From Scatophagus argus (taxonomy: Eukaryota; Chordata; Actinopteri; Scatophagidae), in assembly GCF_020382885.2 (NCBI RefSeq), contig NC_058512.1, positions 9,574,802 to 9,638,801 of the forward strand: a stretch of 64,000 bases of DNA, given 5' to 3'. Shown in pieces: positions 33,181 through 57,539 of this stretch (the first letter of the stretch is position 1; each line of letters opens with the position of its first letter). A program made the translations under genes and the position numbers. The notes beneath the pieces were generated by a model that had not been told where the DNA came from, did no database searches, and was given only the letters and a program-made list of their open reading frames with translations.

Positions 33181-36100
33181 GACTGTGGCTTGATGGCAGG
33201 GAGCTGCATCCGGACATGACCTGCTGGCTGAGGAAGGCCGTGAGTGCACTGTGCACTGGGAGAGGACGCAGCAGACTGTTGTGTCGCTTGTCAAAATGCT
33301 GACTGCAGGGAGGAGAGTTAAAGCTTGTACAGACGTATCAGAAGCAGCTGGGGTATTTTTTGTTTTTCAGTTTTGTTTTGTTTTTTTGTTTGTTTGTTTT
33401 TTTGAGGTGTGAAGATTCCCTCTTTCTGAAGACTCTGCAGTTGGCCTTCTGAGTATTTGTTTTTGTTGTTTTGTTTTGGGGGTTTTTTAAGACACTGGCA
33501 TCTGAGGGAGCAGAGAGAACTGTTTCTGTACAGAGAAAAAAAAAACACTACATTGAGGCTTAGAAGGCCGCACAGACTTTGACTGAGCAAAGCTTTTGAA
33601 ACATCTCAGAGTTGGCCTGATTGGTCGAGAAGCCCTGATGTAAATACCCCCCCTCAGGTCCGTGTCGGTCAATTTTGTTATACCTGTGTGTCACAGTCCA
33701 GCACAAGGCAAAGTGTGATGGGTGGACAGTGAAGCCAGCTATTGTTCCTTGTGTGTTTTTGTTTCCATCACACCACCGTTCAAACGGACAGGTCTGTGTT
33801 GATCATTCGCTCTCCAGGCTACGATAACATCCTCGCCAGCCCCGTCTGTTGTGGCATGTCCCAGATCTCGATTTCTAGTTGTTCATAAAGATCTACTGTC
33901 CCCTCACTTTCTTATTAGTCTGATACATGAAGCTGTCTTCCAGGTTTATAGCGCATATTTGCAGCAAAAGTTTTGTAATAATGAGGTTAAACCTTGTAAG
34001 AAGGTACAATTAGTTTTCCTGCTGTAGGGTTTTTATTAGGTAATGCTGACACAAGGCATTATGTATTCAAGAATGTTGTGGTACTGAAAAATATCTGAGT
34101 CTGGTATTGTGTTCTTTTAATGCTAATTTATGACTGCAGGCTGTAATCTTGATTGTTTTATTGTGGGATAGACGCAGTCTGAACTCCCCAGTGATCAGTG
34201 AGCTAAAGCAATGAAGCTTTTCAAGTGCACGTGGGATGATGTCCCATCAACGAATTAGAGGAAATCAGTTTATTCACAACAACTGTTGCAATCATGAACC
34301 CGTTTAATCATTCAGACGGTCCTATTTGTTTTTACTTTCTCACAAACTCAGCGCAGGATGGTTGTGTATTTGCTAACTGAACCATTATTAGTGACTCAAA
34401 GCTTATTCTTCTGCACGTGAAACTCTTAAGTCGGGTTTTTGTTGTGTTTTTGAAAGTACGTCAGTAGTCACATTTGGATGCCGCCCCTCTATATCTGATG
34501 TGTTTTTGTATGTGCGATTGATCACGCAGTACATCTGTTATCTCAGTTATCGAGGTTGTTTTCAGTTACTGACGAAGATGATGTCACCGACTGTAGCTGT
34601 GAGTCTTTGTTTCTGTTTTTGTGTTGATGGGTCTCTTGCTGTTCTGTTATCTCAAGTGGGATCGCGGTAAAAAAAAAAAAAAATGTAATAAAAGAGAAGT
34701 TGTTTAGAGTCGTTATTATGACAATCGTTTGATTCTCTCAAGGAAGAATTTTTACGAAGCCTGAAGAAGTTTGATCAGTCGACCCACGACCACCAGCATT
34801 CATACCGCTTTTTATCACAAGTAAAACCGACTGTACATGGTGTGTGACTGACTGACTGCATGTCTGTGTATCTCATGTTTGAATGTACTGTATGTGTAAA
34901 ACTATTATTTCTTTTTTTGCTGAAGATTATTTTCCCCATTTTTATGTTTTTTGTTTGTTTGTTTGTTTTTATGGCAATGACAATCCACAGTGGATTATCC
35001 AGCAGACAAACTCTCATAAATTGTGGGAAAAACAAGTAATTTGTGCATGTGTGCATACAGGAGATATATGTGTGTTCTGGTTTGGATATATCTTGTTTTT
35101 TATTCCGTCAGATTTGTTTGGTTTTATTTTTCAACCTGCTTTTTGGACCTGCAGTGCATGTTCTTTTTTATTTTTTGGCATGCTGAGAGATTTTTCTTTG
35201 GATGGAAACATTTTTATAGCTCAAGCTCAGTCTGTCCTGTACAGTAGGTTCAAAGACTCCTGCATATACTTTAATATCTCCATATGCATCAGACAACCTG
35301 CTCATGAACCCCAACAGCTGCATTTACACTGTAGTTTCTGTGCTAGACTATGGTGGTGTGACAACTAATTTTACTTGGATTTGAAATGTTTGCCGTATAA
35401 TACAACAAATGCTTCATTTCATTGTCTTTTATTTCATAGCCTTTAAATTTAAAAAAAAAAGAAAAAAAAAAGCTTCATTTTGCAGCAGGGTTGTGTTTTT
35501 TCTGAGGTAGATGTACATCTAATCAAATGCCAAATAAATTGCACCATGAAGGACGAGTCATGCGTCAGTGCGTGTGAACACAGCATCATGTTGAACCTCA
35601 TCAGCCACGACATTTAGCTTCTCTGTGAGGGTTTTTTTTTTTTTTTGCCATGTCGAGGAAATTCCTCTGTCTGCAGTGACCAAATGTCAAAGAGGATTAA
35701 AGTGGGATGTGGGGAAATCCCCCGACAGCGAGATGGAGGTTGTTGGATAAATCCAATCCACGGCAATCAAAAGTTTCAGACGATTTAAAGAAAGCGGATA
35801 TAGCACACCTCACAGTGACTCTTAAGGCAGCGGGCAGGGCAGGGATAGTGATACCCAGCTGAAAAGCATTGTAGCCGAAGAAAAGAGGCTTTGTTCACAC
35901 GGGCCAAATAGTGACAGAATCACATGATCTATTCCTGGTCGGGAGAGACGTAACACTTAACGCTGAGCTGCTCAGTCAGGATGATTGAATTTGAGGAGTG
36001 ACATCGTTGAAAAACTCATTAAACTCATGTCTCAGAATAAAGGAGATAACAGTTAATATATATCATTTTGAGGGACACTAAGTGATATGAAATGTTTTAT

Positions 36101-36680
36101 GTTTTTTTGGACAGAATTCAGGTAGAATGCATGTGCAGGACATTTATGTGAAAGCATAAAATGTCAGTAATTCCCCATTTTAGGCTTAACAAATCAGCTA
36201 GTTCATTCTTCTGGTTCTTTCTGAATATCATCATGAAAATAAAAAACGCAGACGCCATACATCTATATTTAAAATAATGAGAGTTTCAGTGCTTTAATAT
36301 TACTGTGGTGGTCAATAATAGAAGTAAAAGGAAAACCCAATAAACGTCTAAAATATTAGTTTTCCTTTACAATTTGAGTTTGATGGTGCTACAGCCTGGC
36401 TGGTGCTGCTTTTTTTTTACAGCCTCCCTATAGAAGCCATATATATTCTGTTCCCTTGTAATTCAGCGTGCTACACATCCTTTCCCATGAGATGAATGGG
36501 TCTTGTTACTGGTCACTGTGCATCTATGCTGGCAGCATCAGGGAACAGGAGGGGAGGGGAGGGAGGGGGTTGAAGCTGTCCTGCATCAATGAGCCTGTTG
36601 ATCAGAAAAGACCACTGGACTGGTAATGACACAGTTCACTGGTCAGTCCAGGAGGAATTAAACCTCAGCTTTCACCTCCT
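33181..36680 (+). other. dgcr2 3' UTR and spacer to the carbonic anhydrase gene
   Basis: Signals AATAAA near 34687 and 35532 suggest a 3' UTR of 1.5 or 2.4 kb, both possible. T-rich and TTTG runs near 33360-33490 and 34945-34970 are low-complexity. The 161-codon frame at 34883-35368 is Phe/Cys-rich and looks noncoding. Confidence 0.45.
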
Positions 36681-36772
36681 CGTTCCTATTTAAGCAGGAC
36701 GCTCGCCCCGATCTTCAGTCTACCTCAGATACCTACACCTGTCTGGACTCATCGGGCTGCTCCGACCCTACG
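36681..36772 (+). promoter_or_regulatory. Carbonic anhydrase gene core promoter with TATA-like box
   Basis: A TATTTAAG box near 36687-36694 lies about 80 bases before the ATG, leaving room for a short 5' UTR. A focused promoter of this type suits a tissue-restricted gene. Confidence 0.45.
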
Positions 36773-39203
36773 ATGACTTGGACTGCTGCTCTCCTGGTGG
36801 TTGTTGTTTCACATGTTAATTCAGGTGAGGGTCCTGCTCCAGTCTCAGATGAAAAATACTAAATTGTTGTGTGTACGTTTATTAAATTTAAGTTCATTTA
36901 AAAAAGGAGTCAAGAAAATTGATGCTTGTCAACATTTTGCTGTTTTTGTGTTCCAGAAGACTACTGTTACGATGAGCCACACTGCGGTAAGAAGCTTTTT
37001 AATTTCAAAACATACAGACAGCAACTTAAGGAGTATGATGTGTTATTAAAATGTGAGCATCCTTGTAAATGAATATTAGCACCATCTTCCCACTTGTTGG
37101 AGAATAATTGAGCAGCCAATGGGAGACATTATTCAGCTGAAACAGATCGTGATCAAAGTAAAATTCTGATTTTGTAATTGATTTTCAAACGGTGGAGCCC
37201 CTCATTAGAGGCTGAATGTCTTTGAGTGGTGAGTGACTTTTAAAAGCAAACGTGTTAGAGTAATTATTTAAGGCCTTGAGAGGCTGAACTATTGAGTGTT
37301 TCATAAGAAAAAAAAGCCAAGATCAGAGAAAAGAAACAGTAAAAGAAGCAAAATATGAGCATCAAAACATCTTCCTGATGTTCTGAGCATGTTTGCCCAC
37401 TCTTCACCTTGAAAACAGTAGTCAACAAAACAAGAAGGAAAAAATAAAACATTTGAATGCTCAAATGAACATCATCATTTCATGAAAACTGGACAACATG
37501 AAAATGCTGGGACTGAGAACAGCTACCAAATGGACTTTGTGGTGAGATTGTTTGGTTAGCAACTGTTTCCAAGCTCAAAAATGAACTTTGTGTCTGGACT
37601 CTTAATCTAACATTGGCGATAAGCCTGTAATTTGATAACAACAGGTACAAAAATGTTCTGTGGAGGATTCAGCTGTTCCCAAGGTCAAGAATGATCTTCC
37701 AGATTCAGTATTTTTCTTCCTTTTGCAAGAATACCCTTAGAGCATTTACTGTGAGACTCCACTGGGAAGTTCTTACCCCCAGGTTGACAACCAACAATGT
37801 AGATAACATGTCTTCTGTTCTGTCTTTCACTGGTGCTTATGTGGTTCCTCTGCAATCCTCAGATGCTTATGCGTGGGGGGACATGTTCCCGTCTTGTCAC
37901 CCCTTGCTTGAACAGCATCACTCTCCCATCAATCTGGACCACCAGGTGACCAGAAACGAGTCTCTGGGATCTTTACATCTGGAGGGCTTCGATGCAATCC
38001 AAACGGGCCACTGGACACTTCAAAACGACGGACACTCTGGTGAATGTGCCACACATACTGTCATGAACATAGTGTAAACAGTAGCGTCCTCTTTTCATTG
38101 TGTGGTGGTGATCAAGTTTCCGGTCGCTCCCAGTCGTGCTGCAGGTTGGCAGTGGCATGTCAGTGAGCGGTGGAGGTCTTCCAGATGTGTACCACACCAT
38201 CCAGCTTCACTTCCACTGGGGAGGCCTGTCCACCAATGGCTCAGAGCACACGGTGGACAGACGCAGATACCCGATGGAGGTACAGTATGGTCAGTAGGCG
38301 GATGCACACTGTCAGCAACCATTTGCTGCAGCAGACGGGTGCGGTGGAGCCCTCCCTTAAAGTCTCTGTGCTCTTTTGTTGATTTCTAGATGCACATAGT
38401 CAACATGAAGTCCATCCATCCAAATCTGACAGCAGCATTAGATGATCCAACCGGACTTGCCGTCCTTGGATTCTTCATTGATGTCAGTTTAAGTACATTT
38501 GTCTTACTTGTTCTCTGCATTCAACTATTCGCAGTTATTTTCCCACAATTACATCCCAGTTTTGTCCTTTCTCGCAGGTTGTTTATGCAGACAACGTGCA
38601 CTTTGGGCACATATCACAAAAGCTGTCCTCTGTTGCTTACAAAGGTTGGAGGACGCTCATAGAAAATTAATTCCTGCTCACTGTTTGTGTTGCTTGTTCT
38701 CATTAATGGCTGTGCATTTTTTTCCCCTCAAGGTCAAACTACTAAAGTGAAGCCATTTCCTCTAATGAGCCTGCTGCCGAAGCACAACATGAGTCAGTAT
38801 TATCGTTATTACGGCAGCCTCACCACCCCTCCATGTTCTCAAGCGGTTGTATGGACTCTGTATGAAGTCCCCATCTACATCTCATGGTCCCAAGTAGGTC
38901 TCTTAAATAGCTTGTCTGAAATAAAGAACACATAAATGGTTTCTGTGAACAAACGTGGTTTTCATATTGTCTCCTCAGCTGGCTCAGTTCACCTCACAGA
39001 TCTTCTCCATGGAGGAGGATGCAGAGCAGGTCACACCTCTGCAGAACAACTTCAGACACATCCATCCCACCTTCAGTCGCGTCGTCTCTGGGTCCAAAGA
39101 CGCCAAACTCCTCACAGGGACGGCCGGTCGTCCCCTCAGGTCAGCTGTGTCACTGCATCTGCTTCAAATCATTTTGCTGGGAGGTTTCATCTCTGGACGT
39201 TAG
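36773..39203 (+). CDS. GPI-anchored alpha-carbonic anhydrase, CA15/CA4 type
   Basis: Eight exons join in phase to 316 residues: 36773-36824, 36957-36986, 37863-38039, 38134-38279, 38390-38482, 38578-38644, 38733-38893 and 38979-39203. A signal peptide (1-17) leads to the alpha-CA fold. Zinc ligands are His112 and His114 in QLHFHWG and His137 in MEMHIV; Glu124 in GSEHTVD and Thr in SLTTPPC complete the active site. A His in NDGHS is at the proton-shuttle position, so the enzyme should be fully active. The C-terminus is hydrophobic (LHLLQIILLGGFISG) after a Ser/Gly region, a GPI-attachment signal. It should hydrate CO2 on the outer membrane face. The position beyond dgcr2 fits CA15 in mouse; the human CA15 copies are pseudogenes. 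CA4 is the alternative. Exon 5 ends at a weak GTCAGT donor, so that junction is less certain. Confidence 0.88.
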
Positions 39204-41445
39204 CGTGAATCCAAATCAGGAAACAGCAGGAAGCACAGATGAATGTATGTTTTTACATGATGTTTTGGGGTCAGAGACGTTTCTTATTTTAACCCGAAGT
39301 ACAGTGTAGAGTTTCTCATCAGTAGAAATGCAAAGAATTAAAAAACTGTGAAGAAGAGTACTGTAAAACACTTGATTGTTACTAAATGTCTCATTATTGT
39401 GCCCTGCTGTCTCTGCAGGATTAACTTTATTAATGCATTCAAGAATCTGTTAAAAAAAAATACACTTCCCTCTTTACTAACAATTTACTATAATGTGAAC
39501 TGAACTTACTGTGAACTGAACGGTAGCACTGAAATGTGTTTTTTTTTTTTTTTAAATGATGGCAGCCATGTTGTACATTTATGACTGTAGACAGCTCATT
39601 CTTGTAAAGGCACAGTCCAAACATACATGCATTTGGCTCCGGGTCAGAGATTGTTTGAAACTCCACAAATATTGAAATTTAAGAGTGATTACAGTAAGAG
39701 AAAAAAAGATAAAATTAGTGAAAAAAATGGCAACAAGACCGAGTCATAGACATGCAAATTTATGCAAAGTAAGTGTAACATGTTCATAATCTTGGTTCAG
39801 CGTGTTAGCATGGAGCATTGTTCACTAAACACTTTATCTTAAGATTACGACTTAATTGTCACCTTGAGAAAACGAGCTTATGCTAATGAGAATTCTCTTG
39901 GCTGTCATCTTACTTACTCTGAGGAAAACGTTCTCACAGCAAAGTGTGAAAGTTTGTAAAAAGTTTCATATAGTTTGCTTTGCAACTCCCAAAGCCACCT
40001 CACAGAATAGTGTGTGTGTGTGTGTGTGTGTGAGGTCCACTCTTACAAATCTTATAAAGTTGTTTTCTGCCCTTCTAGATAAACCAGCAGTTTGTTTTCT
40101 CTTGTTAAGGGGATAAATTATCTTGACGTAATTTATTGTAAGCGTGACCGTTCTCAGCTCTTGCCGCTCAGATCTCAGAGTGTGGCAGACATCAGCTCAT
40201 CATGTAGCGTCTTGTGAGCAGGAATATGAATAGAAGAAGAAGAACCGAAAGTTATCATAACCCCAAACAAGCCAGCACACGGTATGTACTGCATCACATT
40301 AATCCCATAATAGGCCCTTTTTTCACTGGCATTCTGACATGTCACCACAGGCTCAGTTAACAAAGTCTGAAATCCATTCAGTTTGATTGGTTTCAGGGCC
40401 GTCAGATTTGACATGCAGGCTCACTGACAAGGCTCCAGCAACTGACTTAAATGCAACACGCCATTTGTTAAGGCTGCTATTAACAGCCCCTGCTTTTCCT
40501 ACTGTGAAAGTCAAAATGTCTGCGTGGACAAAGGCCCGACTGAGGTACACAGAGCTTATTCAGGAAAGCACCTACGGTTGAGGTAATAGTCTGCTAATGA
40601 GCCGACTCTCCTGCATCAGACATGCAAAATATTCTGAGAGAGCATCGTTTGCGTATTTGCCACCATCACGTGGATAGGCTTGCACACAGGCTACGCTGAA
40701 CGGCTGCAAAAACACCTGCAAGAATGAAGTGTCGAATGAGGGGCTGGCACTCGAATGTCAGTTCACAGTTTTACTTTTTACTGAGTCTTTTGTAATATTT
40801 CCTGTATTCAAACAATAAACGTGCACATCCCAGTCTGTGTCACATTTGCTGTTGTTGCTTTGTTGAGGGGTGAGAGACATTTGCGTTTCCTCTGCACAAC
40901 AGAGAGTGTGGCAACAGCTATTATGCAAAAAGGTTCTCGCAAGTTGTAAATCTGTGGCAAAGGCGTGTCAGGTTAAAATAACGAAAGGAAGCAGCAGATG
41001 CACATACAGTCTGTGACGCCACACAGCCTATGGAGGAAACTTACATTTGACCGGTTAATGTGTCAGTAAAACAGTAAAAGTGCTCTGATAAAATCATAAC
41101 TATGGGATTGAAACCAACGACCTGTTTCTCCAACCTTTCCTCTCGAATCTTAAGGCCTTTACTTGCTCCGATTGGCTCCTGGACATGCAACTTACTTAAG
41201 TATGCTTGTGACCTGACTTTTAAAAAAGGTTGGGAGGAAAACTCATGTCACATGGCTTCAGTCGTGGATTCTGGATCACATGAATGTTCACACACACTCA
41301 TTTTGAAATATGTCCTGTGTGTGTTTGAGGACAGCGAGTCATGTGACCAGGTCCTCGGTGAAACCGGCCTGACACAGAGTCATTGTTAGGTCAACTGTTG
41401 CCTGCATGAAGAACAACTACTATTTATGGATGTATGCAAAACTGC
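39204..41445. other. Spacer between the carbonic anhydrase gene and the setd1b 3' end
   Basis: This holds the CA 3' UTR and intergenic DNA. A (TG)n run lies at 40012-40031 and an AATAAA near 40812. Short open frames show no recognisable domain. Nothing else seen. Confidence 0.5.
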
Positions 41446-43698
41446 TTTATTTCCATTTTTCATACATTTGTCGTGTAATAAATAGACATGAGAAACAGGC
41501 TGAATCTTCAATCCTCTTCCCATGCCGATCCTGCACCTTTTGTTTTTTTTTCTCCACACCGCAAACAACTTTTCATAGAATTTACAACAGAAAATAAAAA
41601 AAACAAAGCTTGACACAAGCTGAATTTCCTGCTACCAGCTCATCGCTCAACCTCGTATCTGACATAGATCTCTGAGCTGTGTTCATGTAGCAAATCCCAG
41701 GGAACAAAAAATATATATATATTTATATAGTTATTCACAGTTACAGTATTTACATATTCTAGGATTATAAAGCAAACGGGCAGAAAATGAAGACGTTTCT
41801 ACAAGAAACAATCTTTCAAAAAGGGAGGCGGAGACTTTTCCTGTACACAGTGGACCTTTTTCTTTAAATAAACAACCTTTTTAAACCCTCAGATTCCTTT
41901 TACAGATCTCTGAAAATATTTTTAAATATTCAGTCTTTTGTTAAAAAAAGAGAAGAGATGCATCTTAAAAGTGTTACCCCTGTGATGATAAAAAAAGCTT
42001 TAGATCTTCTGTACAAGTAATCATATACAATACAAACATCATTAGTGAAAAAACAAAGGAATATCTCCATAATCAATCCAACTGAAAGAAAAGCAATGAC
42101 TGACTTGGTCTTGATGGGGCAACTGATTGGCTAAAGAGAGGGTGTAAAGCAGAAGTGCAAGCCTCGAGTGCATTCATGATATTTTTTTTTTCTTAATGAC
42201 TTTGTAAGGAAAGAACAACCCTTATGAACTATGGTGAGGAGATCTGCCGGGCCGCAGAAACACTTTTGTCACACAGGAAACATTGAACACTGGTAAATTA
42301 ATAACTGCTGCAGCTGAAGGGGAGTCCATGAGCACACAAACATGAGACAGGCACCCCAGCCACAGACGAAGGAAGCCGAAACATCACCATCAAACAGAGC
42401 AGAGTGGGGGGGGGGAAAGGCAGCAATTCTTTTTGCTCACACATGTGAATGCAGCTCCAGGTGACAGCACTCTGAAAAAAACAGAAGTTTCCTGACTGCT
42501 CGGGTTAATAAAGACTGTTACACATTCATATGGCACTTCAAATGAGAAATAATTATTTCTTCCGGAGATGAAAAACTTAGTTAAACGAAGATTTTTCAAA
42601 TGCTGCCCGGTGGATGTTGTCAGGAATCGATTCATTTTCTTGCTCTGCATGATTGGTCGGCCTTCTGCGCTGCGGCCTACAGGGGGCAGTGCACTCATGT
42701 TTCCTTATCACCAAGATATGTTGATAAACTTTCTCAGTCAGAAGAAGCCTGACACACATTCACACACACAAATACACAAATATAGTGTCTTTTGAAAAAA
42801 CAAGCAAGAGGAGATCTACCTAAACAAAACTGGAAAACACTGGAATATCATTAATACAAATTTTGCACGTCATCCTTAACTTTTTGCATAAACTAAGAGG
42901 AAGCAGCATGATCCATTGTAGGCTGGTGAAAGCAAGTGTGATATCCAAATATTCCAGATTTTGTGGCAGGATTTAATCACTTTTGTTGCTTGAATTTTTT
43001 TTTTCCTTTTTTTTTTTTTTTTTTTGAATCAGTTTGATTTGTTTCCAAGAAAACTGGTGCAGAGGAGGTAGGAGCGAGAAAGCAGGGTTTGCAGTTCGTG
43101 GCGGGATGTGACGCTCCACCGCCACCTCGCCTGCTGCTGGATGATGGAAACAGCGCCGCCTGCCATCTGCTCAGGTGCTGACCATGACGTCCCCCACAGA
43201 GAGGTGTTTTCCTGGTGAGCTTGTGCGTCTCAACAGTGTTAGTAAGCAGCTGAACATGTGAGTCTGTGTAGGGTTTTTTGTTTTTGTACCACGTGTGGTG
43301 TGTGTAAAGCTTATGAGACAAATGAAAGGGGAAAAGTGTAGAACTGTACAAACCAGGACTGGACGTGGAGGGAACCATGCTGGAATACTGTCCGACGTTG
43401 AGAGGAGGGGGAGGAAATGCTGCACCAGCAAGTCAAGTGTCACTGGCAGATATAAAAAAAAAAAAAACTCTGCGTTTTTCAAGAGCACCATAAATCGTAA
43501 ACAATCTAGAGTTAAATGTGTGAAGAGTGCCGCACAGGTAGCTCAACTCTATCCAGACGAAGCACAGGTTTCTTCCCCAAAAGAAAAGCTTCCCTCTTCA
43601 GTTCTTCTTCGCCCACGAGGTTCCGACATGTGCAGGTAAGGAAAAACTTGAACAATGGTTGAGGACAGCACTTTCACAGGATTGACCTCGAGTGGACG
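41446..43698 (-). other. setd1b 3' UTR
   Basis: Minus-strand AATAAA lies at 41451-41446, giving a possible 2.2-kb 3' UTR, plausible for this gene. It contains a T-rich plus-strand run near 43000-43025. The 133-codon minus frame at 42977-43378 is compositionally noncoding. Confidence 0.5.
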
Positions 43699-54518
<10,820 letters not shown>

Positions 54519-54531
54519 GCCGTTCGCCAAA

Positions 54532-54820
54532 CCTGAAACGACAAGCAGCGACAAGGAGAGGAGAGCTATCGTGAAGCAACGCTAAATACGGTCCCGTTAC
54601 CAGCCCCCAACACTTTCTAACAGCCACACGTTACGGATGCATGACTTTGGTGGTAGGGGTAACCCAAGTGAGAGCGAAAATGGGATCTAGCGTATATCCC
54701 AGTTACGGAAAACAGGCATTAGGAGGGCTGGAGAAAGAGGAAAAAAAGAACAAGCTTACTTGAACTCTGCTTTCTGCCATGGTCTTCGTTCAATCTGTTT
54801 CTCTCGCCTGGCTTGGACAT
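54532..54820 (-). other. setd1b leader exon and alternative N-terminus
   Basis: A 5' exon ends at 54760 with a GTAAGC donor; the next exon starts at 54532 after TTTCAG. If translation starts at ATG 54820, exon bases 54820-54760 add 20 codons (MSKPGERNRLNEDHG...), then SLANG joins to MDSHP in frame. An even earlier in-frame ATG is at 54982. The shorter form is favoured because MDSHP aligns with the human start. Confidence 0.5.
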
Positions 54821-55040
54821 GATTCGTCCGATCGAGTGATTTTTCTTTAATTGATGAAAAGAAGAAATCGCTTTCCTTTCGCCGCTTACATTACATGATT
54901 TAGCTTGAAGAATACTGCCTCCTTTTCGGCGAGAGCCAACACATATTGTGTGTCTCTGGTCTGTAGCTTCTGTCTCTCCCACAATACACCGCTAGGCTTG
55001 CCCACCTCCGATGCGAGCCGCACATTCGTTACGAACTTAT
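54821..55040 (-). promoter_or_regulatory. setd1b promoter
   Basis: The stretch just above the leader exon is moderately CpG-rich (tttcggcg, ccgatgcgagccgc). No TATA box was identified. Confidence 0.4.
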
Positions 55041-57539
55041 TCCTCTCTCCTTTGGTCTTTTAATGTTATTATTGACCTGCATTAAATTCTTAGATTTTTT
55101 TTAAAGGACCCAAACAGTAACGTCCATGTGCAAACGTGAAATTATTACCGACCTGGTAAAGGTTTTGTGTCGCTAAACCTCAAAATCATTTTTTGTGCGG
55201 AATCTGCCGATTGCATTTACCCAAATGGCAAACACAAGGTAGACAGGAGTAAAATCTCCTTAACTGCTATTAAAGGTTGATAAAATTGATTTACTCGCAG
55301 GTGTTTTGTGTACAGACCTGTGGTCGTTTATGAATTTAAATGTACTGGGCCATATTTGAAAACGAAAACAAACAAATGGGGGCTCCGCTGCTGAAGAGCT
55401 AGTTGCTGACTACTAATGTGAGCAGGGGAATAGGATTTTAATACCAAACAACTATGGCGCTTTTACTTTAAAACAATCTTGAACCGGTGTGGATTTCACA
55501 TGTTTAGTTTTTTGGGTTTTTTTTTTTTCTTTTTGATGAAGTGTAGTCGAACAAACTGGATTTTTGCTTGACATTGCCTGGTATTTTGCAGTGCTCGGGC
55601 AATTGGCTGGTTAACAGCAGCAGCTCGGCGAGCCAATCAGAGCGCAGCAGCAGAGGAGCCGTCTGCTATTAGAAGCACGGCTCAGGAGTCCTTCAACAGA
55701 GAGCAGAGAGAGGGGGCCGAGCGCTCTTGGCAGCCATTTTCCTAAAACAGGACTCAATGGCCTATATGGGTTTCCTTTGTTCCAAAAGGGATCTTACACT
55801 TGATTTCCTCATCTCTCACGGACTATGATAAAACTATGATTCCTCCTTTTTAAAGGATTGAGAAGAAGGAAGAGAATGTACTGGATGTAATACCCTGTGA
55901 CATTTTGAGCCTTTTTTCCTCTGCCTGGAATCCATCTTTGTCTTAACTAGGTCATGGCACACCCATATAAATAGTATATATATTTTTTAAGTGAAAAGAA
56001 ACCAAATGTTGTGAATAAACAGCTTATGGTTTTGGAGATGTTGAATTAAAAAGAAAAAGTCAAAGTTAAAGTGACAGTGTGGTGGCTGATTGTTGGCATT
56101 GCACTTATGGCCTTGTAGGATAGAAACAATGAGTAAGTTAAAAAATCTTTTATAATTAACAGTTTTGGTAATTTAGTACTGTAAAATGTGAGGCATGCAT
56201 TTACTGTTATTAAAAGCATTTTCTGTCAAGTTATGTATCAGTCATTTGACATCTGTTATAGCCAACTTTATTAAAAATGTTCACTGGCATGCTTACAAAT
56301 ATACAGCCTACAGTCCAGGTTATATACCACTGCTCCTCAAATGACATAAAACAGGCCATGGATAACTAATGGCCTTTTGTAAAATAGCTTATTGTGCTGC
56401 CTGCAATTTTGACTGTTGATTGATAACCCATTTGCTTTGATTAATGACTTTAAAAAAATTTCCTCTCACAGCAGCAACGCTTAACATCCTGGTGGATTGT
56501 GTTGCAGCCTATACCTACAACTGTGGAGACCACGCCAAGCACGATTAGGTTCGTGCTGTCCATTTGCCATTTAAAACCCAAACGCTTCCACAGAGTAAAC
56601 GTCGGCTTGACCTTGCTTCAAGGGCATATTTAAATTTCTTAAGAAGCCCAGTCAGGTAGCCTTGTTTTTTTTTTGTTTTTTTTTTTTTTACCTTACAGTA
56701 CATCGGTTCAATAATTAGACTGTCAACCTTAAGAGGAAACAGATGGAGGGAAAACTCTTGGTGAAAATATTTACCTCAGCACTTTGGTGAAATGCAGTTA
56801 ACAGGCCTAAACGCAGAGATAGGAGGAACGTTTTCAGCTCCATCTTCGGATCCTCTAATAATGGCATTAATAAGGGGTGGGAAAGCGTCTCCTGAAAAGG
56901 AAGGAATCCATTAGCACGAAAGATAGAGCTCTTTTGAAAACTTTTTGATCAGTGGTAGGCATTGCCTCTCAGCCTGCGAATATGCATCTTCAAGCATCAT
57001 CTGTGTGGGCAATATGCAAACCATCTCCTCTCTCTCCTTGAAGACAGGATTGCAGTCAAGTATAACCTCTTCTATTTCGACATTTCTAACTGAGATACGT
57101 CATATAAAACCACGAGGTAATGTTGTTATGAAAGGTAATGGATTTTGAGCTTTTTCGCGTTATTTGACAGTTTATTATGTTTACATGTAGCTTGAGTATT
57201 TTATAGCCTAACATAGTTCAGACAACACGAGCAATGATTGTGTTTAAAACAGTATAAGAAAAACTGTATTGACTTTTTAAAAAATGTAACTGTAACCCAT
57301 TATTTTTTGATTGATATGGCAAACTTACATTAGGATTCACACATGTAATCCACGTCTTAAACGAGCAAAAAAAAATCTTATGGGGAGAAATCTCCTATAT
57401 TTCACTGCTTCCCTTCATCCACAGAGACCTTTTAAGTGATATGTAGACTACACTCATGGTTTCTCTGCTGTTTTCTTGTCTCAAAATGGCTTCTTTGCAG
57501 ACAAAGGAGGGCACTGTGCTGTAAAATGTTGCTGCGCCA
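55041..57539. other. setd1b-rhof spacer, left part, with a promoter-like block
   Basis: Near 55600-55760 an inverted CCAAT box (attggctgg), a direct one (gccaatcagagcgc) and a YY1-like cagccattttc occur in GC-rich sequence, typical of an unannotated plus-strand promoter. The transcript served is unknown: a 5' rhof exon or a noncoding RNA. The rest is AT-rich, with no gene seen. Confidence 0.4.

Noticed and set aside
34883-35368. 161-codon plus-strand open frame
   Set aside because: Phe/Cys-rich, in the dgcr2 3' UTR or spacer, with no domain or conserved start.
42977-43378. 133-codon minus-strand open frame
   Set aside because: In the setd1b 3' UTR; begins in a homopolymer-rich region and has no known motif.
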